Part shown: positions 1 to 10,135 of the stretch, piece after piece
Layout of the letters: every line of letters starts with the position of its first letter
Numbering within the stretch: position 1 is the stretch's first letter
From: Demequina sp. NBRC 110051
Lineage (GTDB): Bacteria > Actinomycetota > Actinomycetes > Actinomycetales > Demequinaceae
Reading direction: 5' to 3'
DNA: 64,000 nt
NCBI RefSeq assembly: GCF_002090055.1
Contig: NZ_BBRH01000006.1
Location: forward strand, 62,001-126,000
The notes under the pieces: model-generated
What the model was told of the DNA's origin: nothing
Databases searched by the model: none
What the model saw: only the letters and a program-made list of their open reading frames with translations
Program-made: the position numbers and the translations under genes

Positions 1-1
1 C

Positions 2-3000
2 GAGGGTTACCAGGTCTTCCGTGGCACCTCGAGCGAGGTGTCGACGGACGTGACGCCGCTGTCTGGCGAGAGCGCGATCATCGAGCTCGAGTTCGACGAC
101 ACCACCGCGGTGCCTGGCACCGAGTACTTCTACGTCGTGATCGCGGTCGGCGAGGACGACCTCACGTCAGTCCCGTCCGCGGCGGCGAACGCGACGGTCG
201 ACGTGAATGTCGAGCCTGGCGAGTGCCTCGCCGGGGAGTGGACCGTGCAGTACTTTGCCGGCACGGCGCTCGAGGGCGAAGTGATCGGGTCGGAGTGCTT
301 GACCGAAATCGATCGAGCCCTCGAGCGTGGTGAGATGCCGATGGATGGCGTGCGCTCGTATGACTACTCGGCGCGGTTCGAGCGCACGGTCGACATCGCC
401 GAAGCAGGGTCGTACGTCTTCTCACTCGCTCACGATGACGGCGCGCGACTGCTCGTCGACGGTGAGGTGGTTTACGACCAGTTCGTGAAGTCCAACGGTG
501 ACGTGACCCGGTTCGTCCCAGTGGCGCTCGACGCTGGTGAACATGAGCTCGTCATCGAGTACTTCCAACAATGGGCGCAGGCGAAGCTGACCGTGGGCTG
601 GGCCGTGGACGTGGCGACGGAGTGCACAGCGGACGAATGGACTGTTGAGTATTTTGCGGGAACAGCGCTAGAAGGCGATGCGATCGCCTCAGAGTGTGTG
701 ACCGACATTGACCGGTCGTTCGAGCGCGGTGAGATGCCGATGGATGGCGTGCGCTCGTATGACTACTCGGCGCGGTTCGAGCGGACCGTCGATATTGCCG
801 AGGCAGGACCTTACGTCTTTTCGATCGTGCACGACGACGGCGCTCGGATCTTGGTCGATGGCGAGGCGGTCTATGACCAGTTCACCGTGTCGAGCGGTGA
901 TCGCGGAGCCCAGGCGGTAGTCGATCTCGACGCGGGCGAGCACGTCGTCGAAGTTGAATACTCGCAGAAGTGGGCGAGTGCGAAGCTCGTGGTCGGGTGG
1001 GAGCCCGCTCCTCGCGGTACGTGCACGTCTGCCGAGTGGTCAGTGACGTATTTCGCGGGAATCTCTCTCGAGGGTGAGCCAGTAGCGTCCGAGTGCGCCA
1101 CCGAGATCGACCGAAGCCTCGCAAAGGGACAGTCCCCGATTCCGGGAGTCGCCGCGTACAACTACTCAGCACGTTTCGAGCGCGAGTTGATCGTGGATGA
1201 CGCTGGGACCTACGTCTTTTCTCTGATGCACGACGACGGCGCCCGACTCCTCGTCGATGGTGAAGTGGTGTTCGACGCTTTCGTGAAGTCCAGCGGAGAT
1301 GTGACAAAGCGCGTTGCCGTTCCGCTCGCGGAGGGCGTCCACACGTTGATGGTGGAGTATTTCCAGGAGTACAACACGGCGAAACTGGTCGTCGACTGGG
1401 ACGTCCTGTCGACGGGTGTGTGCTCGGCAGCGGAGTGGACGGGCTCGTACTTCCTGGGCGCGGAACTGCAGGGCCTGCCGATCGCCTCGGAGTGCTTGGA
1501 CGACCTTGACCGAAGCCTTCCCGCAGGGACTTCTCCCCTCGCTGGCGTCCCTGCGACCTACTATTCGGCACGCTTTGAGCGCGAGCTCGATGCCGAGTTG
1601 GCTGGGACTTACACGTTCTCCGTGCTCCACGACGACGGGGCGCGACTGCTCGTCGACGGGGCCGTGGTTTACGAGTCTGACCAGTGGACCCGTGGTCTCA
1701 GCACGAGCGTGGACGTCGTGTTGGACGCCGGGCTGCACGACATCGTCGTTGAGTATGTGCAGCGCGGCAGCGCAGCAGCCATCGCCGTGGACTGGGAGAG
1801 CCCCGACGGCACAGACACCACGGCTCCGTTTGCGCCCACCGTGATCAACATCGCCAACGCTGCTGACGGACTCACCGTGCAGTGGCTCGCCTCAACCTCG
1901 GACGACGTCGCCGGATACAACGTGTACCGCGGTGTGGCGCCGGGCGTCACGCCTGAGACGGGTGTGCTGCTGACGGCGACTCCGGTGATCGGCACTAGTT
2001 TCAAGGACACCAGTGCCCTGCTGAACACCGCGTACTTCTACATCGCCACCGCCGTTGACGCCGCGGGCAACGAGTCGGTCGCCTCCAATGAGGCCCCCGG
2101 CATCATCGTGGGTGACGAGGAGCCGCCCGCGGCGCCCGCGAACCTCGCGGCCACGGTCGACGATGCCGAGGTCACCCTGACCTGGGACGCGGTATCGGCG
2201 GGCAACCTCGCCGGGTATCGGGTCTACCGGTCGCTTGAGACCGGCGCGCACACCGGTAACGTGGTCGTGTCGGGCTCCGAACTCGTGACCGAGTCCACGT
2301 ACACCGACACCATGGTCGACAACAACACCACGTACTTCTACCAGGTTGTCGCCGTCGACTCGTCGGACAACGCCTCAGATCCCTCCAACGAGGTCTACGC
2401 GACACCGCGCGTGCCCAACACCACCGACATCAGCGTGGACTTCCTCGCCACCGGAGGCGTGCCGCAGGCAGGCTACGTGGCCGACTGGGGTCAGGCCTAC
2501 GGCGAGCGCACGGGGTCCACCCAGGGCGAGGGCCTCACCTACGGGTGGGTCGACGCCGATGGCCACGAGCTGTCCCTCGCGGGTAACGGCCGTGACCGTG
2601 CCCGCGCGGGTATCGACTCGAACCTCAACACGATCATTCACATGCAGTACGGCGACGTGGACGGCGGCAACGGCACCAACGGCGTCCACACGCCCGGCAC
2701 TTGGGAGATCGAGGTTCCCGACGGCCTCTACGAGGTGACCGTCGCCGTGGGCGACCAGATGGGTGCCACCGAGTATGACTCCCTCCACGTGATCAACGTC
2801 GAGGGGTCGGTCGCCATCGAAGGGTTCCAGGGTTCGGCGGCCGACGAGTTCGAGACCGTGACCACGGAGGTGGGCGTCTACGACGGCCGCCTCACCATCG
2901 ACGCCCGGGGTGGGTTCAACACCAAAATGGCCTACGTCGAGATCGTGGGCCTCGAGGTGGATCGCCCCCACATCGATGTCGTGAACCCGCTCAACCGCTC

Positions 3001-6000
3001 CACCGACGCCGACGTCACCGGAGGTGTCGCAGCCACCTTCGCTCGCGTTCACGCGGGCGGCGGCGTGGACGACACGACCATGCCGGGCAACGTCAAGGTC
3101 TTCAACGTGGCCACGGGCGCGGAGGTGCCCGGTTCCGTGAACACCTCGGGCGGCAACGACACCATCAACTTCGACCCGGACGGTGAGTTCGCGCCGAACA
3201 CGACGTACCGCTTTACCGTGAGCGCCGAGGTCAAGGACCTCTTCGGGCTCCCGTTCGTGCCGTTTACGTCGATCTTTACGACCGGCGACGGCGTGATCGT
3301 GGGCGGTGAGGAGTTCACGCCGCTGACGAACGTGGCCTTCGAGAAGGTGCAGATCAACCTCCCGAACGTCAACAAGTACTGGGCCTCCTTCACCTTCGGC
3401 CCGGACGAGCGCCTGTACGGCACCACCATCGGACAGGGTCTGTTCCGCTTCGATGTGAATGAGGAGACGGGTGCCCTGTCGAACATGACCGACCTGGGCT
3501 ACCAGGGGTACGCGATGATCGGCCTGCTCTTCGACGAGTCCAGCACCGCGGGCGACCTCCGGGTGTGGGTGACAAAGACGTCCGCCAACGTGGGCAACGA
3601 ACAGAACCAGTTCATCAGTGGCATCAGCATGCTCAGTGGCCCCAACCTCGAGAACGAGAAGAAGATCTTCACAGGTCTGCCTCGATCCCAGTCTGACCAC
3701 CTCACCAACTCCATGGTCTATGGCCCCGGCGGCGACATTTACGTCCTCCAGGGCTCGAACCAGGCTGCGGGTGACCTCGACAACTCATGGGGTCAGCGAG
3801 GCGAGCAGCTGCTCACCGCCGCACTGCTCCACTTCGACACGGACCACCCGCGAGTGCAGGCCGCGGTGGCCGATGCCGAGGGTGACAACCCGCTGCTGGT
3901 TCAGACGGCTCCGTCGGGCAACTCGGGCGAGGACTCTCGCAACGGCTACAACCCCGCGAGCCCCTACAACCCGTGGGCAGAGGACGCCGCGCTGCAGATC
4001 TACGCGACCGGCATCCGCAACGCGTACGACCTCACGTATCACTCGAACGGTCACATCTACGTGTCCACCAATGGCACCGCCGGTGGAGGTAACAGCCCCG
4101 GTGTGAACTACAACGCAGCTACCAACACGTGGACGCGTGTCGCCGCATCGGGTATCCCCGGCTATAGCTCGGTGAACGGCCAGGACGTCACCGCCGCGTG
4201 CCTCGCACGCGAGGAGCGCGACCCCAGTTACACGCCGCGCTCGGTGCCGGCGATCTCTAACCACCCGACCCAGCGCGACCACCTGTATGACGTGGTCGAG
4301 GGCGGCTACTACGGCCACCCGAACCCCACGCGTTGTGAGTTTGTGCTGCACGAGGGTAACGACCCGGCCAACCCGCCCCAGTGGGCGGGACAGGGCGGCT
4401 CGAAGTACCCCTCGGGCACGCTTCCCGAGTCGCACTACAAGGGCGTCGCCTACGACTTCGAGTACAACAAGAGCCCCAACGGCACCCTCGAGTACCAGAG
4501 CAAGACGTTCGGCGGTCAGCTCGAGAACCGCATCATCGTGGTGCGCTTCTCGAACAACAACGACCTCATCTTCCTGCAGGCCGACCCCGTCACCGGCAAG
4601 ATCCTGGGTGCACAGACCGAGGTCGGCATCACCGGCGTCCCGAACAGCACCATCGGCGGCGTGGGTGGCTTCAACGACCCGCTCGAGGTGGTGGAGGACA
4701 CCCGCAACGGCAACCTCTACGTGAACCAGTACGACCGTGCGGGAAGCTCGCAGGCGCTGTTCCTCCTACGGGTCCCCGCTAGCCAGCGGGCTGCAAAGGT
4801 CACCTCCAACAAGGATGAGCTGGTGTTCTCGGCCGTCACGAGTAACGGGGACCTGGTCGACTCGACGGCCGCGCACCGCACGGATGTCGAAAGCATCACC
4901 CTGACGAATGAGTCCACCGAGAACCAAAGCCTCGCGGCGGCCATCTCCGGCGCCAACGCCGGCGAGTTCTCGATCCAGGGGACCGTTCCGTCGACCCTCG
5001 CACCCGGAGCATCGGCCACCTTCTCGGTGCGCTTCACTCCCGGCACCACGGGAGGAGAGCGGTCCGCGCAGTTGGTGGTGACGGGCGGAGAGTCGACCGC
5101 GACGGTGCCGCTGTACGGCCTCGCCATGGTCGGCATCCAGGGCGGATACGAGCCCACGCTCGACCAGGTCCTCGGCACGCTCGGCTACGAGGTCAACGTG
5201 GGCTGGACCAACCTGGCAGGCGGGATGAGCCCGCTCGCCAAGGGTGACGAGGTGCTTGAGCCTCTCTTCACGAAGTCCGGCACTGGCCCCGTCACCTGGA
5301 AGCCGCTGGCGCAGTACGCACCTGCGGACACCGTCGGCTTCGGCTGGTACACGGGAGACGGCAGCGCCGCTGACCGTGTGGCGCTCGGCGAGATGGACGG
5401 TACCAAGTCAGGCGGTTACCAGTCGCTCCTGCCCCCCGCCACAGCCGGATCGACGCTGTCCTTCAACCCCAGCACTGACGAGTTCGGCTTCTACTACTAC
5501 TCGCCGTACTTCACCCGTTACGGCTTCACGGAGGACCGGCTCAACACCCCGGCCGGTAGCGCACACCGCGCACGCATCTACCCGGCGGAGAACCGCAACG
5601 GAGTGCGCATCGCCAACACCTACATCCTGGCCTTCGAGGACGCCGACAACGGCGACTACCAGGACTACGTGTTCCTCGTCTCTGGCATCAAGCCCGTGAC
5701 GGACACCGGCTCGGGTGGCGACGCCATCAAGGTCGACTTCACCACCGCATCGGGCGATCTCGCGGCCGGCTACATCCGTGACTATGGCCAGGCGTATGGC
5801 CCTCGTATGGGCGGCGACCAGGGCAGTGGTCTGGTGTACGGCTGGAAGGACCTCGACACGGAGGTCGACCTCGACATCTCCGTCGGAGGAACCACGCCGG
5901 GCAACGGCCGCGACCGCGGCACCAGCCAGCCCGACATGCGCCTCGACAGCATCATGCACATGCAACCGGAGTCGATCCCGGCCACCTTCAACGGGACCAA

Positions 6001-9000
6001 GATCGATGCCTACTGGGAGATCGAACTGCCCAATGGCGAGTACGAGGTCACGGTGGGCGCGGGTGACCCCGCGGTCAACAGCGACCCCGAGGTCCACGTG
6101 ATCAATGCCGAAGGTGTCAACGTCATCGCCCCGTTCAGCCCCACGGGCGCTGCGGGTACGAATACGCACCACCAGATCTCAACGCGAACCATCGAGGTCA
6201 CCGATGAGCACCTCACCATCGACCCGATCGGGGGCACCAACACCAAGATCGGTTTCATCGACATCGTGCCGCTCACGGTGACGGACCCCGGCGGAGACGA
6301 CCCGTCGGATGGGGCTCAGGTCAAGGTCAACTTCCAGCCCGCATCGGCCCCTGTCCCCGACGGATGGACCGCGGAGACGGGCGGGGCCTTCAGCTCTGAG
6401 CGAGGCTTTGGCTGGGTCAACGCCGCGAACGACCAGCCGGTGGACCGCACGGTCGCCACGCGTTACCGCACGGGAGCCCTGAGCGGAATCGCCTACCCCA
6501 GCGATGAGCGCCTCAAGACCTACTCGTTCCTCGACAACGTCACGCAGCCGGCCTACACGGACGGCTACTGGGAGTACGAGGTGCCTAACGGCACGTATGA
6601 GATCGCGGTGTCCGTCGGTGACGCGAACTACCTCGATTCCACGCACCGTGTCTACGTCGAGGGCCAGCCCATCATCAACGGATTCGTACCCACGACGACC
6701 ACCCCGTTCCAAACCGGTGTGCGCACGGTGGAGGTCACCGACGGTCGCCTGACCGTCTCCACCGACTACACCGACGTGGTGGACAACGCGACCGAGGGCA
6801 ACACCAAGATCAACTGGGTATCCATCAAGGGTGATGCCCTTGAGCCCAGCGAGCCCACCACGACCGCGCAGGTCACGTTCCGCCCGTCGACGGCCACCGT
6901 CCCCGCCGGATGGTCGGCGGACACCGGTGCGGCGTACAACGACACCACGGGCTACGGCTGGCTCGTCGACGGCGCGCCATTCGACCGCTCGTCCATGACG
7001 CGCCTGCGCGCCACTCCCACAGGCAACCCGCTGCAGCAGGGCCTGATCCTTATGCAGAACGTGACGACTACGGGTTCGACGATCACCGACGGCACCGTGG
7101 GCACCTGGGAGTACGCCCTCGCCAACGGCACCTACACCGTCACCGCATCCGTGGGTGACGGCGAGTACACCGACTCGGTCCATGGCCTCGCGGCCGAGGG
7201 CGAGCCGCTCATCGAGGGCTTCACGCCCACGACGGGGACGCCGTTCGCGAGCGGCAGCGCCGAGGTGCTCGTCAGCGACGGCAAGCTCACGCTGACCCCG
7301 ACCGGTATCAACACCAAGGTCAACTGGGTCACTATCGCCGGAACTGCGCTGAGCGCGCCGAGCCTGAGTATCTCTGGCAACGGTGCGGCCATCGCTGACG
7401 CCTACGACGGCGGCGTGGTCGAGGTCGAGGCCCAGGCGCTCGCGGCAACCGGTGCGACGATCGCGTCGTTCACGTACTCGATCGACGGCACCACTCCCGT
7501 CGACTACACCGAGCCCTTCACGCTCGACGAGCCGGGGGAGTACGAGGTGGTGTTCGAGGTGACCGACTCCGAGGACCGCGTTTCGACCCGCACGATCACC
7601 TTCACCGTGCTTGACATCGGCGGCATGCTCGAGCTCACCAACACGCAGATTCCTCACCAGCCCAACGGCGAGCCGATCCCCGGGCTCTACGACGATGTAC
7701 TCACCATGCACCGCATGAACAGCGGCACCACGTCGACCGGCGAGACGCCCACACTTTTGTACCGGACCTACGACAGCGCGACCGTCGAGGTCGAGAACAC
7801 GGGCGCCAAGGACCTGCGCATTACCGCGCTCACGTTGGGCGGTGGCCAGGCGGGCCAGTTCCAGTTGGTTGACGCGCCCACGCTGCCGCTCATCCTCGAG
7901 CCCGGCGAGTCTCAGGACCTCACCGTCCAATTCATCGGTTCGGGCGGCGCCAAGGGCATCCGGTCCGCCACTCTCACAGTGGCGTCGAGCTCCGTGGGTG
8001 CGGCGCAGACCCCCATCGAGCTTCGCGCCGGATACATGGCGCAGCCCGAGGGCGGCAGTGAACTGAGCCTCGGCCAGATCGTCGACCTCTTCAAGAGCGA
8101 CACCTTCGTCGGTGCCGAGGACCTGGGACTGGGCAACGGTTCGGAGAACCACGGCTCCCCGCTCAACGGCGAAGAGGTGCGCTCCACGCTATGGAAGCGG
8201 CTCGACTCGTCTAAGCCCGTACAGGCGGTGCAGCTCGCCTCATTCCACGGCCAGGGCGGCACCGAGACCTTGCGCATCGGTAGCAGCTCCGTGTCGATGA
8301 CGGGGCTCGACGCCCAGTCGCTGTTCCCCAAGACCGGCGCCGGCAACCCCGTCACGCTCACCATCAACAACCCCGCTGCCACGTTCGATATGGCTGTGGC
8401 CGGGCAGTCCACCAACCGCACGGACTACATGGCGGTCAAGACCTGGCCGTTCAAGGACGTCGACGGTGACGTGGTGCCTGGGTCCTGGTGGGTGGGTCAC
8501 GACTACGTGGGCTCGGTCAGCCAGTGTGGGGTGGGCCCGACTAACTGTGACTTCCAGGACAACGTCTACCTCGTCACCAACGTGCTGCCCGTCACCCCAG
8601 ACGCGACGGCTCCCGCGGCTCCCGCGGCGCCCACGGGCGAGGCGGACAGCAGCGGCGTGGACCTCACCTGGGCTCCGTCGACCGATGCCGACCTCATGGG
8701 CTACCGCGTCGAGCGCTCCGCATTCGTGTCCGGGCCCTGGACCGCGGCCAGCGGCACGGCCATCGTCACGGGCAACTCGTTCCGCGACACCGGGGCGCCC
8801 AGTGCCGCGGCCACCTTCTACCGGATCGTCGCCCTCGACGCGACGGGCAATGCCACTCCGGGAGCCGCGACGGCTATCGACACCTCAGCCGTCGACGAGC
8901 CGGCGATCCGCATCAATGCGGGCGGTCCGACGGTGACGACGGGCGGCAACACGTGGGTCGCTGACACCCCGTACGTCACGGGTGTGAATACCAAGACATA

Positions 9001-9388
9001 CACCAACGGCGCGGTGACCCAGATCGCCAACACCACCGACGACGTGCTCTACCTCACGGAGCGCAGCACCACTGCGTCCCCGGGAACCATCAACTACGCC
9101 ATTCCCGTTGCGGGGTCCGGTGGCTACAGCGTCACCATGCACTTCGCAGAGATCTACCACGGCGCCACCGGCGGCGGCACGGGCGGCACTGGCAAGCGGG
9201 TGTTCTCAGTGAACTTTGAGGGCGGCACCACGGAGATCGTGAACCTGGACCTCAACGCCCAGGTCGCCCCGATGACCGCCTACACGACCACCAACACGGT
9301 TTCCGTCGTGGATGGCACGCTGAACATCTCGCTTGTCTCGACGGTGGACCAGCCCAAGGTGTCCGCGATCGAGATCGTGAAGAACTAG
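2..9388 (+). CDS. Giant modular secreted protein, 5' end missing (PA14 x4, FN3, malectin-like, sorbosone-dehydrogenase-like propeller)
   Basis: The reading frame is open at the left window edge, so the start and any signal peptide lie outside; about 3,128 residues are visible. By nucleotide position the modules are: end of an FN3 domain (2-215); four PA14-type repeats of about 133 residues (229-1800), each with a Cys pair and an HDDGxxxxVDG motif; two FN3 domains (1820-2410); a malectin-like carbohydrate-binding module (2426-2960); a Big_5-like Ig domain (2963-3300); a glucose/sorbosone dehydrogenase-type beta-propeller (about 3310-4760, with ATGIRNAYDL and GGYYGHPNP motifs); an ASH/Hydin-like domain (4770-5150); an acidic DUF4114-like segment; three more malectin-like modules (5716-7360); Ig, ASH-like and FN3 domains; and a C-terminal malectin domain (8900-9385). 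No sortase or membrane anchor is visible at the C-terminus. Probably a surface or secreted polysaccharide-interacting protein; substrate unknown. Confidence 0.85.
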   Translation, partial: EGYQVFRGTSSEVSTDVTPLSGESAIIELEFDDTTAVPGTEYFYVVIAVGEDDLTSVPSAAANATVDVNVEPGECLAGEWTVQYFAGTALEGEVIGSECLTEIDRALERGEMPMDGVRSYDYSARFERTVDIAEAGSYVFSLAHDDGARLLVDGEVVYDQFVKSNGDVTRFVPVALDAGEHELVIEYFQQWAQAKLTVGWAVDVATECTADEWTVEYFAGTALEGDAIASECVTDIDRSFERGEMPMDGVRSYDYSARFERTVDIAEAGPYVFSIVHDDGARILVDGEAVYDQFTVSSGDRGAQAVVDLDAGEHVVEVEYSQKWASAKLVVGWEPAPRGTCTSAEWSVTYFAGISLEGEPVASECATEIDRSLAKGQSPIPGVAAYNYSARFERELIVDDAGTYVFSLMHDDGARLLVDGEVVFDAFVKSSGDVTKRVAVPLAEGVHTLMVEYFQEYNTAKLVVDWDVLSTGVCSAAEWTGSYFLGAELQGLPIASECLDDLDRSLPAGTSPLAGVPATYYSARFERELDAELAGTYTFSVLHDDGARLLVDGAVVYESDQWTRGLSTSVDVVLDAGLHDIVVEYVQRGSAAAIAVDWESPDGTDTTAPFAPTVINIANAADGLTVQWLASTSDDVAGYNVYRGVAPGVTPETGVLLTATPVIGTSFKDTSALLNTAYFYIATAVDAAGNESVASNEAPGIIVGDEEPPAAPANLAATVDDAEVTLTWDAVSAGNLAGYRVYRSLETGAHTGNVVVSGSELVTESTYTDTMVDNNTTYFYQVVAVDSSDNASDPSNEVYATPRVPNTTDISVDFLATGGVPQAGYVADWGQAYGERTGSTQGEGLTYGWVDADGHELSLAGNGRDRARAGIDSNLNTIIHMQYGDVDGGNGTNGVHTPGTWEIEVPDGLYEVTVAVGDQMGATEYDSLHVINVEGSVAIEGFQGSAADEFETVTTEVGVYDGRLTIDARGGFNTKMAYVEIVGLEVDRPHIDVVNPLNRSTDADVTGGVAATFARVHAGGGVDDTTMPGNVKVFNVATGAEVPGSVNTSGGNDTINFDPDGEFAPNTTYRFTVSAEVKDLFGLPFVPFTSIFTTGDGVIVGGEEFTPLTNVAFEKVQINLPNVNKYWASFTFGPDERLYGTTIGQGLFRFDVNEETGALSNMTDLGYQGYAMIGLLFDESSTAGDLRVWVTKTSANVGNEQNQFISGISMLSGPNLENEKKIFTGLPRSQSDHLTNSMVYGPGGDIYVLQGSNQAAGDLDNSWGQRGEQLLTAALLHFDTDHPRVQAAVADAEGDNPLLVQTAPSGNSGEDSRNGYNPASPYNPWAEDAALQIYATGIRNAYDLTYHSNGHIYVSTNGTAGGGNSPGVNYNAATNTWTRVAASGIPGYSSVNGQDVTAACLAREERDPSYTPRSVPAISNHPTQRDHLYDVVEGGYYGHPNPTRCEFVLHEGNDPANPPQWAGQGGSKYPSGTLPESHYKGVAYDFEYNKSPNGTLEYQSKTFGGQLENRIIVVRFSNNNDLIFLQADPVTGKILGAQTEVGITGVPNSTIGGVGGFNDPLEVVEDTRNGNLYVNQYDRAGSSQALFLLRVPASQRAAKVTSNKDELVFSAVTSNGDLVDSTAAHRTDVESITLTNESTENQSLAAAISGANAGEFSIQGTVPSTLAPGASATFSVRFTPGTTGGERSAQLVVTGGESTATVPLYGLAMVGIQGGYEPTLDQVLGTLGYEVNVGWTNLAGGMSPLAKGDEVLEPLFTKSGTGPVTWKPLAQYAPADTVGFGWYTGDGSAADRVALGEMDGTKSGGYQSLLPPATAGSTLSFNPSTDEFGFYYYSPYFTRYGFTEDRLNTPAGSAHRARIYPAENRNGVRIANTYILAFEDADNGDYQDYVFLVSGIKPVTDTGSGGDAIKVDFTTASGDLAAGYIRDYGQAYGPRMGGDQGSGLVYGWKDLDTEVDLDISVGGTTPGNGRDRGTSQPDMRLDSIMHMQPESIPATFNGTKIDAYWEIELPNGEYEVTVGAGDPAVNSDPEVHVINAEGVNVIAPFSPTGAAGTNTHHQISTRTIEVTDEHLTIDPIGGTNTKIGFIDIVPLTVTDPGGDDPSDGAQVKVNFQPASAPVPDGWTAETGGAFSSERGFGWVNAANDQPVDRTVATRYRTGALSGIAYPSDERLKTYSFLDNVTQPAYTDGYWEYEVPNGTYEIAVSVGDANYLDSTHRVYVEGQPIINGFVPTTTTPFQTGVRTVEVTDGRLTVSTDYTDVVDNATEGNTKINWVSIKGDALEPSEPTTTAQVTFRPSTATVPAGWSADTGAAYNDTTGYGWLVDGAPFDRSSMTRLRATPTGNPLQQGLILMQNVTTTGSTITDGTVGTWEYALANGTYTVTASVGDGEYTDSVHGLAAEGEPLIEGFTPTTGTPFASGSAEVLVSDGKLTLTPTGINTKVNWVTIAGTALSAPSLSISGNGAAIADAYDGGVVEVEAQALAATGATIASFTYSIDGTTPVDYTEPFTLDEPGEYEVVFEVTDSEDRVSTRTITFTVLDIGGMLELTNTQIPHQPNGEPIPGLYDDVLTMHRMNSGTTSTGETPTLLYRTYDSATVEVENTGAKDLRITALTLGGGQAGQFQLVDAPTLPLILEPGESQDLTVQFIGSGGAKGIRSATLTVASSSVGAAQTPIELRAGYMAQPEGGSELSLGQIVDLFKSDTFVGAEDLGLGNGSENHGSPLNGEEVRSTLWKRLDSSKPVQAVQLASFHGQGGTETLRIGSSSVSMTGLDAQSLFPKTGAGNPVTLTINNPAATFDMAVAGQSTNRTDYMAVKTWPFKDVDGDVVPGSWWVGHDYVGSVSQCGVGPTNCDFQDNVYLVTNVLPVTPDATAPAAPAAPTGEADSSGVDLTWAPSTDADLMGYRVERSAFVSGPWTAASGTAIVTGNSFRDTGAPSAAATFYRIVALDATGNATPGAATAIDTSAVDEPAIRINAGGPTVTTGGNTWVADTPYVTGVNTKTYTNGAVTQIANTTDDVLYLTERSTTASPGTINYAIPVAGSGGYSVTMHFAEIYHGATGGGTGGTGKRVFSVNFEGGTTEIVNLDLNAQVAPMTAYTTTNTVSVVDGTLNISLVSTVDQPKVSAIEIVKN

Positions 9389-9393
9389 GAGAC

Positions 9394-9990
9394 CTACTCC
9401 GCGCTGATGACGTTCGACGTCAGTTCCGCGACCGCGGCGTGCCCCGCCGCGGTCAAGGAGCCGTCGTCGGCCATGAGAGTGGGGTCCGTGAGCGGCTCGC
9501 TGACGTCGACGTAGATGGCGCCCACGGACGTCGCCGCCTCCGCGACGGCGTCATCCAGAACCGAGACGGCGTCGGACGGCCCCGTCGCCAGACCCGCCAC
9601 CGCGTAGATGGTCGCGTCGGGGAACGTCTCGCGCGCCTCAAGGTACGTCGCGCGCACCGCCGCACGGATCTCGCCGGGCGTCGCGTCCAGGTCGGACACG
9701 CCGCCCGAGACCACCACCACATCGGGCTCGTCCGGCACCAGCGCGGGCAGCTGCTCGCGGAACGTCGCCATACACACGGTGCCGCGCTGCGTATAGCCCG
9801 AGTCCGAGCAGCCCGCATTAATCTCAGTCCACCCCTGTGACGCAGACACGGAGTCCACCCACGAGGGCGCATTCGTCGGGGCGACCAGCGCCGCGGCGTC
9901 GCCCACAAAGACCGCCGTCGGCGGCTCGGGCGCGCATGCCACGAGCGGCGATGCCATCATCGCCGCCACAAGAATCGCCACGCGTCTCAT
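9394..9990 (-). CDS. SGNH/GDSL-hydrolase-like lipoprotein with missing catalytic residues
   Basis: 198 residues. The start at 9990 was chosen because it has an AGGGG Shine-Dalgarno sequence 6 bases upstream and begins a lipoprotein signal with lipobox LVAC (Cys19); longer upstream frames lack both. The fold pattern is SGNH: block I VFVGD at 27-31, a DVVVVSGG strand, and a C-terminal DxxxLTAAGH block. In active members block I is GDS, block III GxND and block V DxxH. Here they read GDA (Ala32), GVSD and DDGS (Ser178). Both the nucleophile and the His of the triad are therefore absent. It converges with the giant protein gene, with only a few bases between the stops. A cell-surface pseudoenzyme or binding protein is more likely than an esterase. 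Confidence 0.75.
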   Translation of the reverse strand: MRRVAILVAAMMASPLVACAPEPPTAVFVGDAAALVAPTNAPSWVDSVSASQGWTEINAGCSDSGYTQRGTVCMATFREQLPALVPDEPDVVVVSGGVSDLDATPGEIRAAVRATYLEARETFPDATIYAVAGLATGPSDAVSVLDDAVAEAATSVGAIYVDVSEPLTDPTLMADDGSLTAAGHAAVAELTSNVISAE

Positions 9991-10061
9991 GTCACCCCTC
10001 AGTGACCAGTGTCTCCCCAGTCCTATCGGCAGCTCAAGGGGCTCGCCGCAGTTTTTCATCC

Positions 10062-10082
10062 GGCCGATGCCGTGGCCGGCTC
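10062..10082 (+). repeat. Long form of the iterated GGCCGATGCC motif
   Basis: GGCCGATGCCGTGGCCGGC followed by TC, in the gap between the SGNH gene and tmk. It is identical over 21 bases to copies at 28380, 34080 and (reverse strand) 51709-51729. With the preceding CC it can fold as CCGGCC / GGCCGG around an 8-base loop. Confidence 0.8.
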
Positions 10083-10135
10083 CCGTTCTCCACTCCCCGT
10101 CCGCTCGTGTCAGCCCCCGCCGGTAGGTTGGTCGC

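Noticed and set aside
2375-3700. 441-residue minus-strand ORF inside the giant protein gene
   Set aside because: Composition is Val/His/Gly/Arg-rich shadow sequence of the opposite strand; no domain, no ribosome-binding site, and the plus frame has clear domains.
6179-8152. 657-residue minus-strand ORF inside the giant protein gene
   Set aside because: Long open antisense frame caused by high GC; overlaps malectin-like and ASH domains encoded on the plus strand.
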